Positions 36,454 through 49,475 of a stretch of DNA of 64,000 nt are shown in pieces. The position numbers and the translations under genes are program-made. Source of the stretch: Cotesia glomerata. Lineage: Eukaryota > Arthropoda > Insecta > Hymenoptera > Braconidae. The stretch is from positions 4,375,318-4,439,317 of the forward strand of contig NC_058163.1 of assembly GCF_020080835.1 (NCBI RefSeq), in the 5' to 3' direction. Position 1 is the first letter of the stretch. Every line of letters begins with the position of its first letter. The notes beneath the pieces are model-generated. The model was not told where the DNA came from. It worked only from the letters and a program-made list of their open reading frames with translations, and did no database searches.

Positions 36454-37450
36454 ATTTCCACGTATATAGTCACTCATCACGATATCTCTGGAACCATAAG
36501 ACCTAGAGACTTGAAATTTGGTAGGAATATTCTTTTTACCGAGTAAAAGTCAGCTAAGAACGGATTTAACGAAATTCCACCCACAAAGGGGGTTGCGGGG
36601 GCGTTAACAATCAAAAATTCCCATTTTTAAACTATAGCTCCTATCGACTCCAAATTTAGTAAGAATCTTCTGTAAGAGATCTAGAAATAATCTATGAACG
36701 AACTTTACGATATTACACCCCACAGAGGGTTGCGGGGGTGGGTATTAACAATGAAAATTTTTAATTTTCAAGCTATAGCTCCTACAGACTCCAAATTTGG
36801 TAGGAATTTTCTATAAGTAATGTAAAAATAATTTATGAACGAATTTTATGATATCCCACCCCACAGAGGGTAGCGGAGGTGGGTATTAACAATGAAAATT
36901 TGTAATTTTCAAGCTATAGCTCCTACAGATTCCAAATTTTATAGGAAATTTCTGTACGTGATGTAAAAATAATTTATGAACGAATTTTACGATATCCTAC
37001 CCCAAAGAGGATTGCGGGGGCGTTAAAAATAAAAAATTCCCGTTTTCAAACTATAGCTCCAATAGACTCCAAACTGGGTAGGAATTTTCTGTAAGAGATG
37101 TAGAAATAATATAGGAACGAATTTTACGATAGCTCACCCCACAGGGGTTTGCGGGGGTGGGTATTTACAATTAAAATTTTTAATTTCAAAGCTATAGCTC
37201 CTATAGACTTCAAATTTGATAGGAGTCTTCTATATGTGATATAGAAATGATCTAAGAACGGATTTTACAACGAATCACCTCCAATAAGGATCGCGGGAGT
37301 GGGTGTTGACAATAAAAAATGTTCATTTCCAAAATATAGCTTCTGAAAACTCTAAATTTGGTAGAAATCTTTTATTTCTCCTGTAGACATCATCTCAAAA
37401 TGGATTTCAATAAAGTTTACTTCCGATAGGAAGTAGAATAATGACTGTAT
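35930..37450 (+). repeat. Tandem array of a ~141-bp unit with minisatellite
   Basis: CTATAGCTCC marks units near 36632, 36773, 36914, 37051 and 37192, with a diverged one near 37334; two further diverged units open the region at 35935 and 36455. Each contains a CACCCCACAGAGGGTTGCGG-type block. The array is interrupted by a C-rich minisatellite (36240-36418) and a TA run. Confidence 0.88.
36240..36418 (+). repeat. Minisatellite, ~20-bp C-rich unit
   Basis: Repeats of ACGCATCCACYCACGCACTC type, followed by a TA microsatellite of about 30 bp. The open frame through it (Pro/Thr/His-rich) is a product of the repeat. Confidence 0.9.
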
Positions 37451-37499
37451 TATAGCCAACGAACACAATTAAGTTTAGTATCATCAGCTGTCTTAGCGC

Positions 37500-38040
37500 T
37501 CTATTTACAAATAAATTTCTCTATATGGTTGCTCAAAGCACTAAATATGTCCAACTGCCAGCCGAGCAAATATTAATTATAATTAAACAAAACAAAATTA
37601 AGCTGCAATAATCAATCCGTAACTTCCTTTGAGGCGGATGAAGCGATTGAAAAATAATTTGAGTTGAAAAAAATTTTTTTTTCAAAGTTATCGTGTTTGT
37701 CCCTTCATAAAAATTAAAAAAATCTACACTATAAGCTATTAAAACCACTTTTTTATTAAAAAATAGTAATTATCTATTATAAACTATAAAAATAAGTTGA
37801 AAAATACTTTTAATGAGGTAATTACTAGTAAATTACAAAAAATTCAATTTATAATTCAATTTTTAAGCTTGTTTAAATTTTTCCTGCAGATAGAATTTGT
37901 TTTCATACAAATTGAACGCCCTCTTTCGTTCCAAAATGAATTATAAAAAAGGACCAATTAAAGACTGTATTACATTTTGTTAGCCAAAGAATACGATTGA
38001 TGGTAATATCAGCTCTTTTAAAGCTCTATTTACAAATAAA
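37500..38040 (+). repeat. CTGCCAGCCGAACAAA repeat family
   Basis: Contains the shared blocks CTCAAAGCACTAAAT, CAACTGCCAGCCGAGCAAA and TCAAAGTTATCGTGTTTGTC. Relatives lie at 29990, 39479, 41590, 52380, 52720 and 53160. Ends are not defined. Confidence 0.75.
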
Positions 38041-38046
38041 TTTCTC

Positions 38047-38349
38047 TACACGGAAAAAAGTAAACTGTAATAAATAACAGTCGATTTATAATAAGTCATG
38101 ATCAACTGATCAAAATTACCATTTCAAACAGTAAAATCGTGATTTTACTATTCACTATATAATATTTACCATTTAAACGTTACAATTTACTCTTTACATG
38201 GAAAAAAATACTATTTCAAACAGTAATAATCGCTATGTAAATGTCTAAAATTTTAAAGTATAATAATTAAGAATTCAGACTTTAATATTTATCATTTCGT
38301 ACCTAAAAAATGATTTGCGACTAAACATTTTTAATTAATTTATTTATTT
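38047..38349 (+). mobile_element. CACGGAAAAAAGTAAACTG element, left part
   Basis: Same beginning as the complete element at 38715-39478 and near-identical for about 280 bases, then leaves it. It may be the left arm of an element into which 38350-39478 inserted, or a truncated copy. Confidence 0.6.
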
Positions 38350-38714
38350 ACACTGACTGCAAAAAGTTAAACATGGTTAAGGTCATATTGTGCAAATAAA
38401 AATGTAAACAACCGAAATAAAGCGTTGCCAAATCACAGATAGGTTACTAACAGCTGATTTACAAGAGTCAAATTAATTTTTGTATTTAACTATTTTTTTT
38501 TTTTAATTTTTAAAATTTCAACGATTAATGCCTCATATTCTATTTATTTTCTAATTTTAGAAATTTTCATGGGTTTTTTATTTTAATTTATCGAATATTG
38601 ACTACTACAGTTGTTGTGACAACTGGAGCGAAAGAACTTCCTTAATAATAAATTAGGACTAAATTAGAATGAATTAGAGAAATTTTTAAATTTTAGTCAT
38701 TTTCCCATTTTGCA
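38350..38714 (+). repeat. Repeat carrying the GTTGCCAAATCACAG motif
   Basis: Occurs inverted at 63643-64000, in both cases joined to the same TIR element, so the two were copied together. It shares CAACGATTAATGCCT and GTTACTAACAGCTGATT with the diverged repeats at 4189 and 54970. Confidence 0.75.
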
Positions 38715-39478
38715 TGCACGGAAAAAAGTAAACTGTAATAAATAACAGTCGATTTATAATAAGTAATGATCAACTCCTAAAAATTACCATTTCTAACAGT
38801 AAAATCTTGATTTTACTATTCACTTTATAATATTTACCATTTCAACGTTACAATTTACTCTTTATATGGAAGAAAATACTATTTCAAATAGTAATATTTG
38901 CTATGTAAATGTCTAAAATGTTAAAGTATAATAATTAAGAATTCAGACTTTGATATTTATCATTTTGTACCTAAAAAATGATCTTATGATATGTAAAAAG
39001 TATAAAATAAAGTAAGTAAATTTCTAATACAAGCAACGTCAATATTTACAAAGTAAAATGCTAAATTTTAAACGCAACGCTAAAAATCAAACTGTAATTA
39101 TTGACTTGCTTGGACTGGTAAAATGTATATTTTAAAAGTAAAATTTTTACTGTTTCAAATGTTAAATTCTCCCAGAGTAAGACCCCCTTCTCTTTCATCT
39201 GAGTTCCCCTTCTCCTCATAATATCGACTATATAATGAAATGGCAATTTTTACTGTTTGAAACTGTAATTTTTTAAGATGAAACAGTCGTTATTTACTAT
39301 AGTGACAGCTACCAATCACTTATTTTGGATATTAAATTATAAATTGTAGCTTTTATACTCTCTACATTAAGTTCTGTAATATTTATATTTTTTCCACCCC
39401 GATGTCCGCTTTACTGTTTGAAACTATAAAAATTAACCGGAATCCGAGTGAATATTACAGTTTACTTTTTTCCGTGTA
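38715..39478 (+). mobile_element. 764-bp TIR element, CACGGAAAAAAGTAAACTG family
   Basis: Ends TGCACGGAAAAAAGTAAACT and AGTTTACTTTTTTCCGTGTA. The inner blocks TTTCAAACAGTAAAAATTAC recur in both orientations. Inverted copy at 62881-63642. No coding. Confidence 0.88.
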
Positions 39479-39715
39479 TATGGTTGCTCAAAGCACTAAA
39501 TTTTTCCGACTGCCGGCCAAATAAATATTAATTATAATTAAACAAAACAATGTTAATCTGCAATTTTCAATCCTTCATTTTCCATTAGGCAGATGAAAAG
39601 ATTAAAAAATCAATTGAATTGAAAAATTTATTTTTTCAAAAGCTATTCCGTTAATCTTTTCATAAAAATTTTAAAAATCTACGCCATAAGCCATTAAAAC
39701 CACTTTGTATGTAAA
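39479..39715 (+). repeat. CTGCCAGCCGAACAAA repeat family
   Basis: Begins GGTTGCTCAAAGCACTAAAT directly at the right end of the TIR element; the 37500 copy has the same join with the left part of that element, so the TIR element may have inserted into this repeat. Confidence 0.7.
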
Positions 39716-41104
39716 AGTGGCTATTAATCGATTGAAAAAATTTTTGATGGGTTCAGCAATGATTTTTTTTTATTCATATCTGCAATATGATGATTTAATG
39801 CATCTATTTCAAACGTTAATAGCCCGTCCCTTCGCGCCCGCGCTTAAGGCCTGCAATATTGAGTGGGTAATAATAACAGCTCTAGCAATAACGAAATTAC
39901 CAGAGTTCACATTATCCGAAATTTAGATAGTTAATCCCTTATATATTTGTTAATTAGCATTTATAAATTAATTAAAATCCCTGATACAAGGTGAGAGGCT
40001 CTTATGAACTAGAATGAAATTAATTAAGTTAGTTTTGAGGGAGAAGAGTTAAGAAGGAAGAACAAAGGTTAAAAAAAGTGAAAAGTTTAATAGACGAAGG
40101 CTCGGCAGAGGGTATAGGTGAACTTTTTACTTTTACTCCCTTACTGGGTGTTGGTCCATAGTTCTAAGGAGCGCTCTCATACTTTTAATTCGCTTAGGCG
40201 CGACTCTAGCTCTTAGGGATGGCGACGGAGGAGCTTATTACGGAGGCCAGGTGTCGAGATCTCTCGACTTATTTTTTTCCCGCATATTTCCGAGGAGCAC
40301 GTCAATTTTCATTTTAAACTTTCCGTCCCTTTTTCACTTTGGAGCCGCGTGTCTTCCCTTTGTATAATGTTACCCTCCTGGTGCCGTCAGACCTTCACCA
40401 CCGATAAGAACTAAGAAGCTTCCCGTAGGTACGTTTCACAATAACTTTTTTCTTCATTCCATCTTCGCCCTCTGTACTACTTTCTACGCTCCACATCTCC
40501 GTTATCTTTTTTTTTTTGTTATTTTATTTAATGTTTTTTTATATATTTTTCCTTTTTTTATTCTCACTTTGCCCTCCGATTCACTTTCGTCCATTTTCAC
40601 TCAACGCCTAGTACCGCTGAGCAGTTGGCTTTTCACTTTAACTGCAAGCAAAATGCGTTTTCCATTCACTAAAAAATACTCTGAGTGCTTTTGACATTCG
40701 TATTTCTCCAGGGAAAACGAGTGACACAAAAAATTACCTTTTTTTTCATTTTACTCTTTTTTTTTAGATTTTATTCCAATCTTTTTTTTTTTTACCCTCA
40801 CAGCGCTCGCTATACTACTTTTTTTCGGTAACTTTTTAATTCAATTGTTATGAAACTGGACACTGCGTGTGTGAAAAAAAATTTAATCAGAATCACATTT
40901 TTTTTTTGCTTTATCTAAATCGCTAGTTGTTTTTTTTTTTTTGTTCTTTCGACTAACCATTTTTTAAACTAATCCGTTTTTCACAATTTTTTAATATAGT
41001 TTACAGAATATGACAGAAAAATTTTCTTTTCGATTTAAAGTGGCTCAAACAAAATTTTTTGCATTAAGCATCAACGTAATGTCTTTAGAATACTCTAAAA
41101 TAAC
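39716..41104. other. Less A+T-rich then T-rich DNA, no gene
   Basis: A short C/G-rich patch at 39820-39860, an island at 40080-40700, and many T runs at 40500-40940. No open frame worth naming. Confidence 0.4.
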
Positions 41105-41575
41105 TCTAGAACATCAAAATTAAGCAAAAAATTGGTAAATTTACCAAAAAAGTGAAAAACTTCAAAAATTCTTGTAAGCTTATTTTAGACATCAAACAAC
41201 TTTCAAAGGAGTTAATTTATCAAAAAATTACAAGATAGCTTTTTTGTAGAGCCTTCAATTTTCTACAAGAGTATGTCCAGGTTGTACTAGTATGACAGTC
41301 CGTTAATGAGTTACAAAATTCCAAAGTTTGAAAAGAAAATTGTTTGTGTTAATTTAGTAGAAAATTGAAATTTCCAAAAATATTTTCGATGTATTTAAAA
41401 AAATTTTAGAAAAATAGTTGATTCAGACCACCTGAAGTTTTTTGGAATTTTCAAGCTCAAAACGCTGGAAGATTTACCAAATAGTTGATTTTTAAGATAA
41501 AAAATCTTCAAATTGGTTCAGAGAGCGCATTATAATTTATAAACTGAGATATCTTTTGAAAGAGTTCTTTGATTT
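41105..41575 (-). repeat. Inverted copy of the window's first 395 bases
   Basis: Near-continuous similarity, including GACCACCTGAAGTTTTTTGG. This copy shows the repeat continuing directly into the next repeat family. Confidence 0.75.
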
Positions 41576-41589
41576 TGATCTTCTTGACG

Positions 41590-42190
41590 ATATTTAACGC
41601 AGTTTCTCACGCCCAACAAGTGTATACATGGTATTAGGTCAGTAAATTCAAAAGTTATCTCATAAAAAATGCAACAAAATAGTTTTAATGGCTTGCGCTG
41701 TATTTTTTTGGGTATTTATCAAGGGACAAACACGATAACTTTTAAAAAAATCAATTTTTCTACTAAATTTATTTTTTGATCTTTTCATCTGCCTCAAAGG
41801 AAGTTTCGGATTGAAATTTGCAGCTTAATATTGTTTTGTTGAATTATAAATAATATTTATTTGGCTGGCAGTTGGTGAAATTTAGTGCTTTGAAGCCCAA
41901 AAAGTATATATATGGTCTTAGGTCAATAAATTCAAAAGTTATCTCATTAAAAATGTATCAAAATGGTTGTAATGGTTTGCGCTGTATATTTTTGGATATT
42001 TATCAAGGGACAAACACGATAACTTTTGAAAAAATCAATTTTTCTACTAAATTTATTTCTGAATCTCTTCATCTAGCCTCAAAAGAAGTTACGGATTAAA
42101 ATTTACAGCTTAATTTTATTTTTCTTTAATTATAATTAATATTTGTTCCCTGGCAGTTGGAGAAATTTAGTGCTTTGAAACTCAAAAAGT
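41590..42190 (-). repeat. Two tandem units of the CTGCCAGCCGAACAAA family
   Basis: The block from AATTCAAAAGTTATCTCA to GGCAGTTGG(T/A)GAAATTTAGT occurs twice, about 300 bp apart, inverted relative to the copies at 37500 and 53160. Confidence 0.75.
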
Positions 42191-42198
42191 GTATACTT

Positions 42199-42895
42199 GC
42201 ACAAAAAGAAAAATTTCTTGACTGAAGAACAAAATTCTTAGCTCAAGAAAATTTTCGGGTGCCTGAAGGAAGACCGAAGTTGTGTCGAAGTAAAAATTTT
42301 TCTTGAAGTTCTATTCTTGGTGAAAGTAATTTTTTCTTAATTAAAATTATCATAAATACTTGTTACAATAAATTTTTATATTTGATCAAAATTTTTAGAT
42401 ATTTTAGGGAAGCAGCGCCATCTACTTCAGCTGAGAAAAAAATTTTCTCACCTTGAGAAAATTTTTCTCGAGAATATTTGATACCCATTTTATATTATTT
42501 TAGCGTACAATTATACATATTGAATGAAAAAAAATGATTCAATATTATTTGATCTTTCCATTTGATATGTTAATCAATAAAAATATTAATGAAAATTTAC
42601 TTCTATCGAGATATTTATTTTTTTGGAGCAAGAGACAAATTTTCTCAAGACAAGAAAATTTACTTCTATCAAGAGCTAAATTTTTTGGAGCAAGAGGCTG
42701 AATTTTCTCAAAACAATAAGATTTTCTTGGCTTAAATAAATTTTCTTGGATCCAGATACGTATCTCTTGAAGCAAGAGAGTTAATTTTGTTGGAGTAAGT
42801 GAAATTTCTTGTGTCAAAAAAAAATTTTTTTTCGCTCAAGAAAATAATTAGGAAGAAAAATATTTTCTTGGCTCAAGTGAATCATTTTTTGTGTG
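42199..42895 (-). mobile_element. TIR element, ACACAGAAAAA family
   Basis: Inverted full-length relative of 28731-29430; ends slightly degenerate (GCACAAAAAGAAAA and TTTTTTGTGTGT). Open frames across it are repeat-derived. Confidence 0.82.
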
Positions 42896-44249
42896 TGGTT
42901 TCTATTTCAAACGCTATCTTAAAAAAAACCAAAAAAAAAAACATCGATTTTTTACATATATCTTTAAAACTTTCCGATTTACTCCAAATTTTAATCAATT
43001 CGTTCCAAGAGTTCAAATTCCTTTTTGAAGTCTCAAAAATTTGCTGTCTTCCACAAATTTCTTTTTTTTCAAACGACTTTCCAAATTTTGATAATTTTCA
43101 ACTTTAAAAAGTAGAAAAGAAACAAGTTATCTAGAAAATATCACGCTTTGTCAGAAAAACGAGAATCTAGCCCTCCTCTAGGGTGAACTTCCCTATAGCA
43201 GTTACCTAGGAGTGTTGTCTGTTGGCGTCTTGTTCAATTGTAGTGATCTAAATTGCCCAAATTAGGCTACAAGGCGTATCTGAAATAGTTTGAACTCAGG
43301 TAGGAGCGAGGATTGTATTGTCTGAGGGTAACAGGCTCCATCTAATTGCAATATCGAACTACCCTTATAGTAAGCGTTTCGTATCTCAAAGCGAATGATT
43401 TAGCAATTATTGTTATTATCATATTCTCTTTGCTGTAAGTTATTATTCTGGAATATTGCGAGCTCCCTTCATCGCTATCTCCCCTATTGTGAATGCTAAA
43501 ATGACATTGAAAGTTTTTAAAATTTGTTAGCAATTTATATAATTCATAAAAAAATTTTTCTCGCATGGAGAATTTTTAGACGGAGAGATTCATATTCGCT
43601 TTCAATTCAAACATTCATCCGGCTTCCAATTATTTCGCTTGAAAATTTTGCACTTTCATTCTCGCTATTTCCAGGCAGTCCGACGTCTCTTATTTCGCGT
43701 ATCCTTGTCAATTATCGCGTCGACATAAAATAAAGATGTCAAGCGTATAAAACAAGAATAAAAATGATAAAAAGTTTCAGGAATAAAATAACGAAAAAAA
43801 AAAGGTAATATTATGTCCATTTGTTGCGAGCATGGATGGGATTTTATTCCTTTCTATTGTACACGCTTCTATAACTATAACTATAACTAGTCCACTCTCG
43901 GTGGACAAGAGAAAATCCCGGGAAGTGAGACGGAAAGATGGAAAATATAAAACATCATCATATCCAATGGAAATGGTCACTGCGAGATTGCTAAATCGAA
44001 CAGGGAACTTGTCTATAACGCTCAAATAGAACCACGGTCTTGGACCCCTTCCATCTCTAACACAGACTCCGCATTTCTCGTAACGAACTTTCATACCACC
44101 ATCGAATTCACCCTCCGGCGGCGCTTTATTAACCCCGAACGCCGAGAAATTCCCGGCTAGCTATGAAATTCAGAGAAACAACTTTTGTTTTTTAATCATT
44201 TTTTTTTTAACAAGCGATGCCTGCAAATAGGATCCAAATTCACTTGTGT
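42896..44249. other. No recognised gene
   Basis: A+T-rich to 43100, then a less A+T-rich island to about 44210. Open frames of 65-105 codons overlap on both strands (43777-44094) without recognisable domains. Confidence 0.4.
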
Positions 44250-44274
44250 GGATTTTTACATTTGATGAAAAAAT

Positions 44275-45620
44275 AAACTCGGATGGAATTCTCGATTTTG
44301 GCTATACTGGATACTTTATATATGTGCTGTTTTTAAAGTAATCCTTCGATTTTGCTCATCTTCAAACTCATCCAAGGTAACTGTCCAAAGAATAAGTATA
44401 CTAAGTTTTATCAAGATAATTATAAAATTGTGGGTGGAATCACCCCGAAAAGTCACGTTGTTTCACAGTACCTAAAGTGGTTAAAAGTGTCCATCAACCT
44501 GCTGAATATCGCTAAAAATTATTATTAAATAAGTTTCGTAGGTGAAATCAAACCTATTGTTATCAGCTTCAAGGTAATTTTTTCTGAAATAAGCTATTTT
44601 TTCTCAATCAAAAGTTATTTACGACATAAGTCATGAAATTACCGATTTTGACTATTTTCAAAACTTTAAGTGGGTGCCATTTTTAAATTAACCCACTGAT
44701 TCTGATCATCTTTAAACTTATCCAAGGTGCTTGCCTTAGGAACGAGTATACCAAGTTTTTTTAAGTTCTAGCAAGAATTGTGGGTTGTATCACATCTACA
44801 AGTACCGTTGTGTTTCACAATACCTAAAACTGATGCAAAATAACTATCGAACTTCTGAAACTCGCTAAAAATGATTATAAAGTAAGAATTCCGCAAGTGA
44901 AATCAACTTCCATGTCATCAGCTTGAACCTAATATCTTCAAAAACAAGGTACCTTATCTTAATCGATAGTTATTTACGCCAAAAGTCATGAAATTACCGA
45001 CTTTGACTATTTTTAAAACATTAAGTGGGCGCCATTTGTAAATTAACCCACCAATTCTGTTCATCTTCGTACTCATCTAAGGTGCTCGTCTTAGGAATTA
45101 GTATACCAAGTTTCGTCAAGTTCTAGCAAGAATTGTGGGTGGTATCACATCTACAAGTGCCGTTGTGTTTCACAATACCTAAAACTGATGCAAAATGACT
45201 ATCAAACTTCTGAAACTCGCTAAAAATTATTATAAAGTAAGAATTACGCAAGTAAAATCAACTTTAATGTCATCAACTTGAACCTAATGTCTTCAAAACT
45301 GAGCTTTCGATCTCAATCGAAAATTATCTGCGCCAAAAGTCATGAAATTACCGATTTAAACTATTTCCAAACCTTTACGTGGGTGCCATTTTTGAACTAA
45401 CCCACTAATTTCGCTTATCTTCGCATTCATCAAAGATAATCATCTGAAGAATACCTTCATTAAGTTCCTTCAAAAATTGTGAGCGCTATCTTGACTCAGG
45501 AACCGCTTTATATACCCAAAATCCATAAATTTTTGAACCAATGCTATTTCCAAGCCTTACCCGACAATTCAATAGATAATACAAAATTCTAAGTTAATTC
45601 TATCATAAGGACCAATGCAA
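44275..45620 (+). repeat. Composite repeat with 355-bp tandem units
   Basis: Unit marks AATTGTGGGTG near 44428, 44776 and 45131, with a diverged end at 45477. Flanks match those of the arrays at 17267 and 23430, for example CGATTTTGGCTATACTGGAT and CCAATGCTATTTCCAAGCCT. Confidence 0.88.
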
Positions 45621-46749
45621 GAATTGCCGTTCATGAACTACCAGCGAAACCGATACCTTACTCCATTAATGCTGACAAAAAAGCTCATATATACATTTGA
45701 GAGCCAATGGAATATATTCAGCGAAGTAGGAGATCGATAAATCGCGAACGTGAAAGGGCCACGCTTGAATGCACTTTTCAGAGGGCATAGTGGACAATGG
45801 GAACGAGGCTCGAACGGCCTAGTACCATAGCTTGGAGTGTCCCATACTCCTGCAGCGGAGCGGACGACGGGTGTATTTTATGCGAACGAATGGGATCGAA
45901 CCAGCGATGCCATCTCTCATGCGACATACACACATTCAATGTTCCGTGTCCGTTTTATGTCCAGTTACTATATTTGCGAACACCAGCGACGCAGAAACGG
46001 CGGTGATGGTGGTAGTGCTGGTGCTGATGCTGGTGCTGGTAGTAGTTGTTCGGAGAGCATGAGCAGTAAGCCGTTTATAGAATGGCACCGGTGGATGTTG
46101 TTATTGCTGGTGTGTAGCGCATTCAGATTCAGATCTCTAATTAGCTGTATATCAAATGAACGCGTTGAATCGAGTGGTAGGTGCGAGACGATGCTGTGTG
46201 TGAGCATCCAATCGTTTACGTTAGATTGCTTCTCTCTCGTTTAAACCTACTCGATGATGCACTTTCGAAATGCCATTTGTGTGCTTTCTATTCTCATCCT
46301 ACCGATTCCTGCACCCAATATATTTTATGTATATATCGAAGACATATATCACCATTTATAGCGTTCAGCTTCAATGAATTCGCCACTCATAACCAGATAT
46401 TTTTACTCTGTGATTAACGAGCCTGTTTTTGGATTATCAACCAAAGGATAATAAGCCTGGGATTTATTAATCCAGTTTTTTTTTCTTTTTTTTTGATAAA
46501 ATTATCTTTGACTAGCTTATACTATTTTAATTAGTTTCATTTTTAACGCGTAAAGGTGCAAAAAGAGAACAAAGACAGAAGAAGGAATATAACAATAGAC
46601 AGAGTCAGCTACAGAAAGAAGGAACTCAACAATAGAAGGAACAACAGAACCAAAAAAATCAACAACAACAATAAGAAAAACAGTATACTAAACGTGAAAA
46701 AGAAAATTAATGAAAATTTTCTAGAAAATAATATTTATTTTTAGTATAA
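45621..46749. other. Less A+T-rich island, no recognised gene
   Basis: Overlapping open frames on both strands (45797-46244) centre on a GGTGCTGGTGCTGAT trinucleotide-like repeat at 46010-46045. Gly/Ala- or Pro/Ala-rich translations follow from that repeat. A+C-rich sequence at 46556-46690 (Asn/Lys codons) also looks low-complexity. Confidence 0.4.
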
Positions 46750-47065
46750 TCTAAATTATTAAGAGAATAAGAAAAATTTTGTTTCTAAGATCGTCATATG
46801 ATAAAATCGGGTTTTTCAGTGAAATTTAGTATCACTGCAAAGGTATTAACTTGAATTTGTACCTTTTCAAGGTTTTATATCATTCTCACCGATAGTCAAT
46901 TTATTATGTATTTAGACTCCATTCGAAAATACTCTATCTCTAGATATATAATTAAGATATGACCTCGTATCTTGTGAAATATCTGCATTTTTAAAGATAT
47001 AAGCTCACCCCGACATTACACTCATCGATACCTTTCATTTGAGTACCAACATCAATTTTTTCATA

Positions 47066-47635
47066 TCTATACTAATAAATGGAGAGCTGATTTTTTTGTC
47101 CGGTTATACTGCGAAAACTACTGAACCGATCGGAATAATACTTATACTATAAAATGCAGCGTGTTTCGGAGAAGGTTTTAGTATATGATATGGTGGTGAT
47201 TACTTATCCGGAACCTATATTTTTTTGACTTAGAAATAATTAATTTTTATTGTAACTAAATTTATTCTATTCGATTGTCATTTGTTTAAAATAAATTTTT
47301 TAATTCTACTGATTATGTTTATATTCTAGGCAGATTTCTTCACTTATGAGACTTGCAATTTCTTTAACTGAAACTTTCAATGCTCATTACAATTTTTTTT
47401 TTTCATATCAATTATTATTCATTTTTGTAAGAAAAACACGGGAATGTTATAATGATTGTACATTGAAAGTTACAATGAATATTAGCTAGAATAATTACAT
47501 GAATAAAAGGTACATACCAATTCGATAGAATTGGGAATCTGTGCAAGTTAAAACAATACTCTAATTAAATTTCAAGTCTAGATCTAAAAATGCAATTCTA
47601 TAAAGCGCCCAGCGGAGCGGGCGAGTAACAGCTAG
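47066..47635 (+). mobile_element. Helitron-like element, family 1
   Basis: TCTATACTAATAAATGGA start, hairpin CGCCCAGCGGAGCGGGCG and CTAG end, A and T flanks. Very close to 21534-22090 over its whole 570 bp, and inserted in the same family of host element. Confidence 0.9.
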
Positions 47636-47645
47636 TATTTATATC

Positions 47646-48555
47646 TACACTGAAAAAAAATTAGGAAAACGGTTGACCCTGAAGGCCATCCTTGCAACTT
47701 CCCGCTAATTCCATACTTAGGCGCTTAAAATTGCACCAATGACGTTTTTGAGCTCTTCGAGCTCAAAAATACAATGCATGGGTTATTTTGAGCTCTCCAA
47801 GCTCAAAGAGATTGCTTTCCTATGCTTTTGAGATCTTCGAGCTCAAAAGTCTGATAAGGATTTGATGACACTAATTTTGAATTTTTAAACCGCAATAACT
47901 TTTGAATTAATAAACCGATTTTCACGCAGTTGGCATCATTCGACGCAGTTTTTCTTTCTATCACGGTATCTCTCGAACGAATCAACCGATTTTGACCGGA
48001 CTGATGGCGATTGACGTGGTTTTTTGAGTTTAAGAGCTGGTTAGTTTTTGGAATTGAACCATCAAGCCGTTTAAAAGTTATTCCAAAAAAACCACATTTG
48101 AAAAAATTTTTTTTTTCAGTTTTTTGAAGATTTCTCAAAATTTATTAAACTGAATTTGTTCAAATAGTTTTCAAAATCTAAGTTTGGCCAAGTCCTTTCA
48201 AATGGCACCAACCGCGATGAAATCGGTCAAGCCGTTCAAAGGTTATAAGCGGTTCACATACTTTCACACAGACACACACACACATACATACAGACACCGT
48301 GACAACCTCGCGGGGATAGTCAGGGAAGCTTCGTGTGACCTTCAAACGTCGAGATTTGATGAAAACTCGGTTTTTGCAAAACGGGGTGAAAACAATAACT
48401 TCCCGATTTTTGAAAATCTTCGATTTTCGTAGCGGGAAGTTAAAAGTTTTCTACGCTTCACTATCCGTTGTATCGTGAATGGCATATCGTAACGTGCGTA
48501 TAGTGACAGTAGTGATACTGTATCCTGAAGCGTAGAAAACTTTTTTTTCAGTGTA
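47646..48555. mobile_element. TIR element, TACACTGAAAAAAA family
   Basis: Ends TACACTGAAAAAAAA and TTTTTTTTCAGTGTA. Holds palindromes GAGCTCTTCGAGCTCAAAA and a CA-rich microsatellite (48266-48296). The right third, around GTGACAACCTCGCGGGGATA, is unusually G+C-rich for the window. No transposase. Confidence 0.85.
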
Positions 48556-48562
48556 TGTATAA

Positions 48563-49475
48563 GGATGATTCTCTGTAAGGATGTTTTTTGCTGTCCCAAG
48601 CATTTTTTTATTAGAAAAATTGTTATTTTGTTACTAAAAAAAATTTATCACGAAAGTAAAAAAACATTTATATTTGGAGCATTGAAAACTAAAATGAAAT
48701 AAATTTTGGTTTTTGTGCTATAAATTCGTAAACCACCGAAAAAACAGTCCCCTGGGCTGTCCCTTTCCCAAAATTGAAACTTTAAGATTAAATTTTAAAT
48801 TATTCGTCCATAATATATAATTTTGTCCATAATGTTTATAAACAATTAATTAACTAACAATCTTCTTCAATAAAAAGTACCGAAAATTAATTTGTTTCAT
48901 TAAATTCATTAAACCAAAGTTTGTCCCAGGCGTTTTAAGAACAGTCCCCTGCCAGAAGTTCAAAGTAAAAAAAAAATCCAGCGTGCTATTTTAAGTTTTG
49001 TAAGGTTTATAAGAATCTAACTAGCCTTGAGTTAATAACTATAGGGCTGTTAGCGCTTTATCGCTATTTTATTTAGTGTCAAAACACCGTTTGTGCTGGA
49101 AACATGTGTCTGGACCACCAGATACTCAGTCCCCTGGCAACTATTTTTATTTATAAAATTGGATCCATAAGTCTTAATATTATTCTAATTAATGTAAATA
49201 TTTATTGAGAACTTGAAAAGTCGAATGCATTGAAATAGTTTGCTTAATTTTTCTCAATTTGATAAAAAAAAAACAGTCCCCTGACAAACAGTCCCCTGTC
49301 ATGTTATATGGCAAAAGATACACAAATATCAAAAAAACAAAAATTAAATTGGCTGGTTATTTATTATCATTAAGCTGATAGTTTTGTAGCCCTTGTTAAT
49401 TTTTTTTCTAATAAAATCAAAAATAATTGGGACGGATAATTGTACAGTTTTTAGACGTCCTTACAGAGAATCACC
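48563..49475. mobile_element. TIR element with repeated CAGTCCCCTG motifs
   Basis: Inverted ends GGATGATTCTCTGTAAGGAT and the complement of GGGTGATTCTCTGTAAGGAC. The decamer CAGTCCCCTG occurs five times, all on the plus strand (48745, 48942, 49127, 49274, 49289), in otherwise A+T-rich DNA. No open frame. Confidence 0.78.

Noticed and set aside
45797..46244. Cluster of overlapping open frames on both strands
   Set aside because: All share a trinucleotide-like repeat; no frame has a domain, a good start context or splice support.
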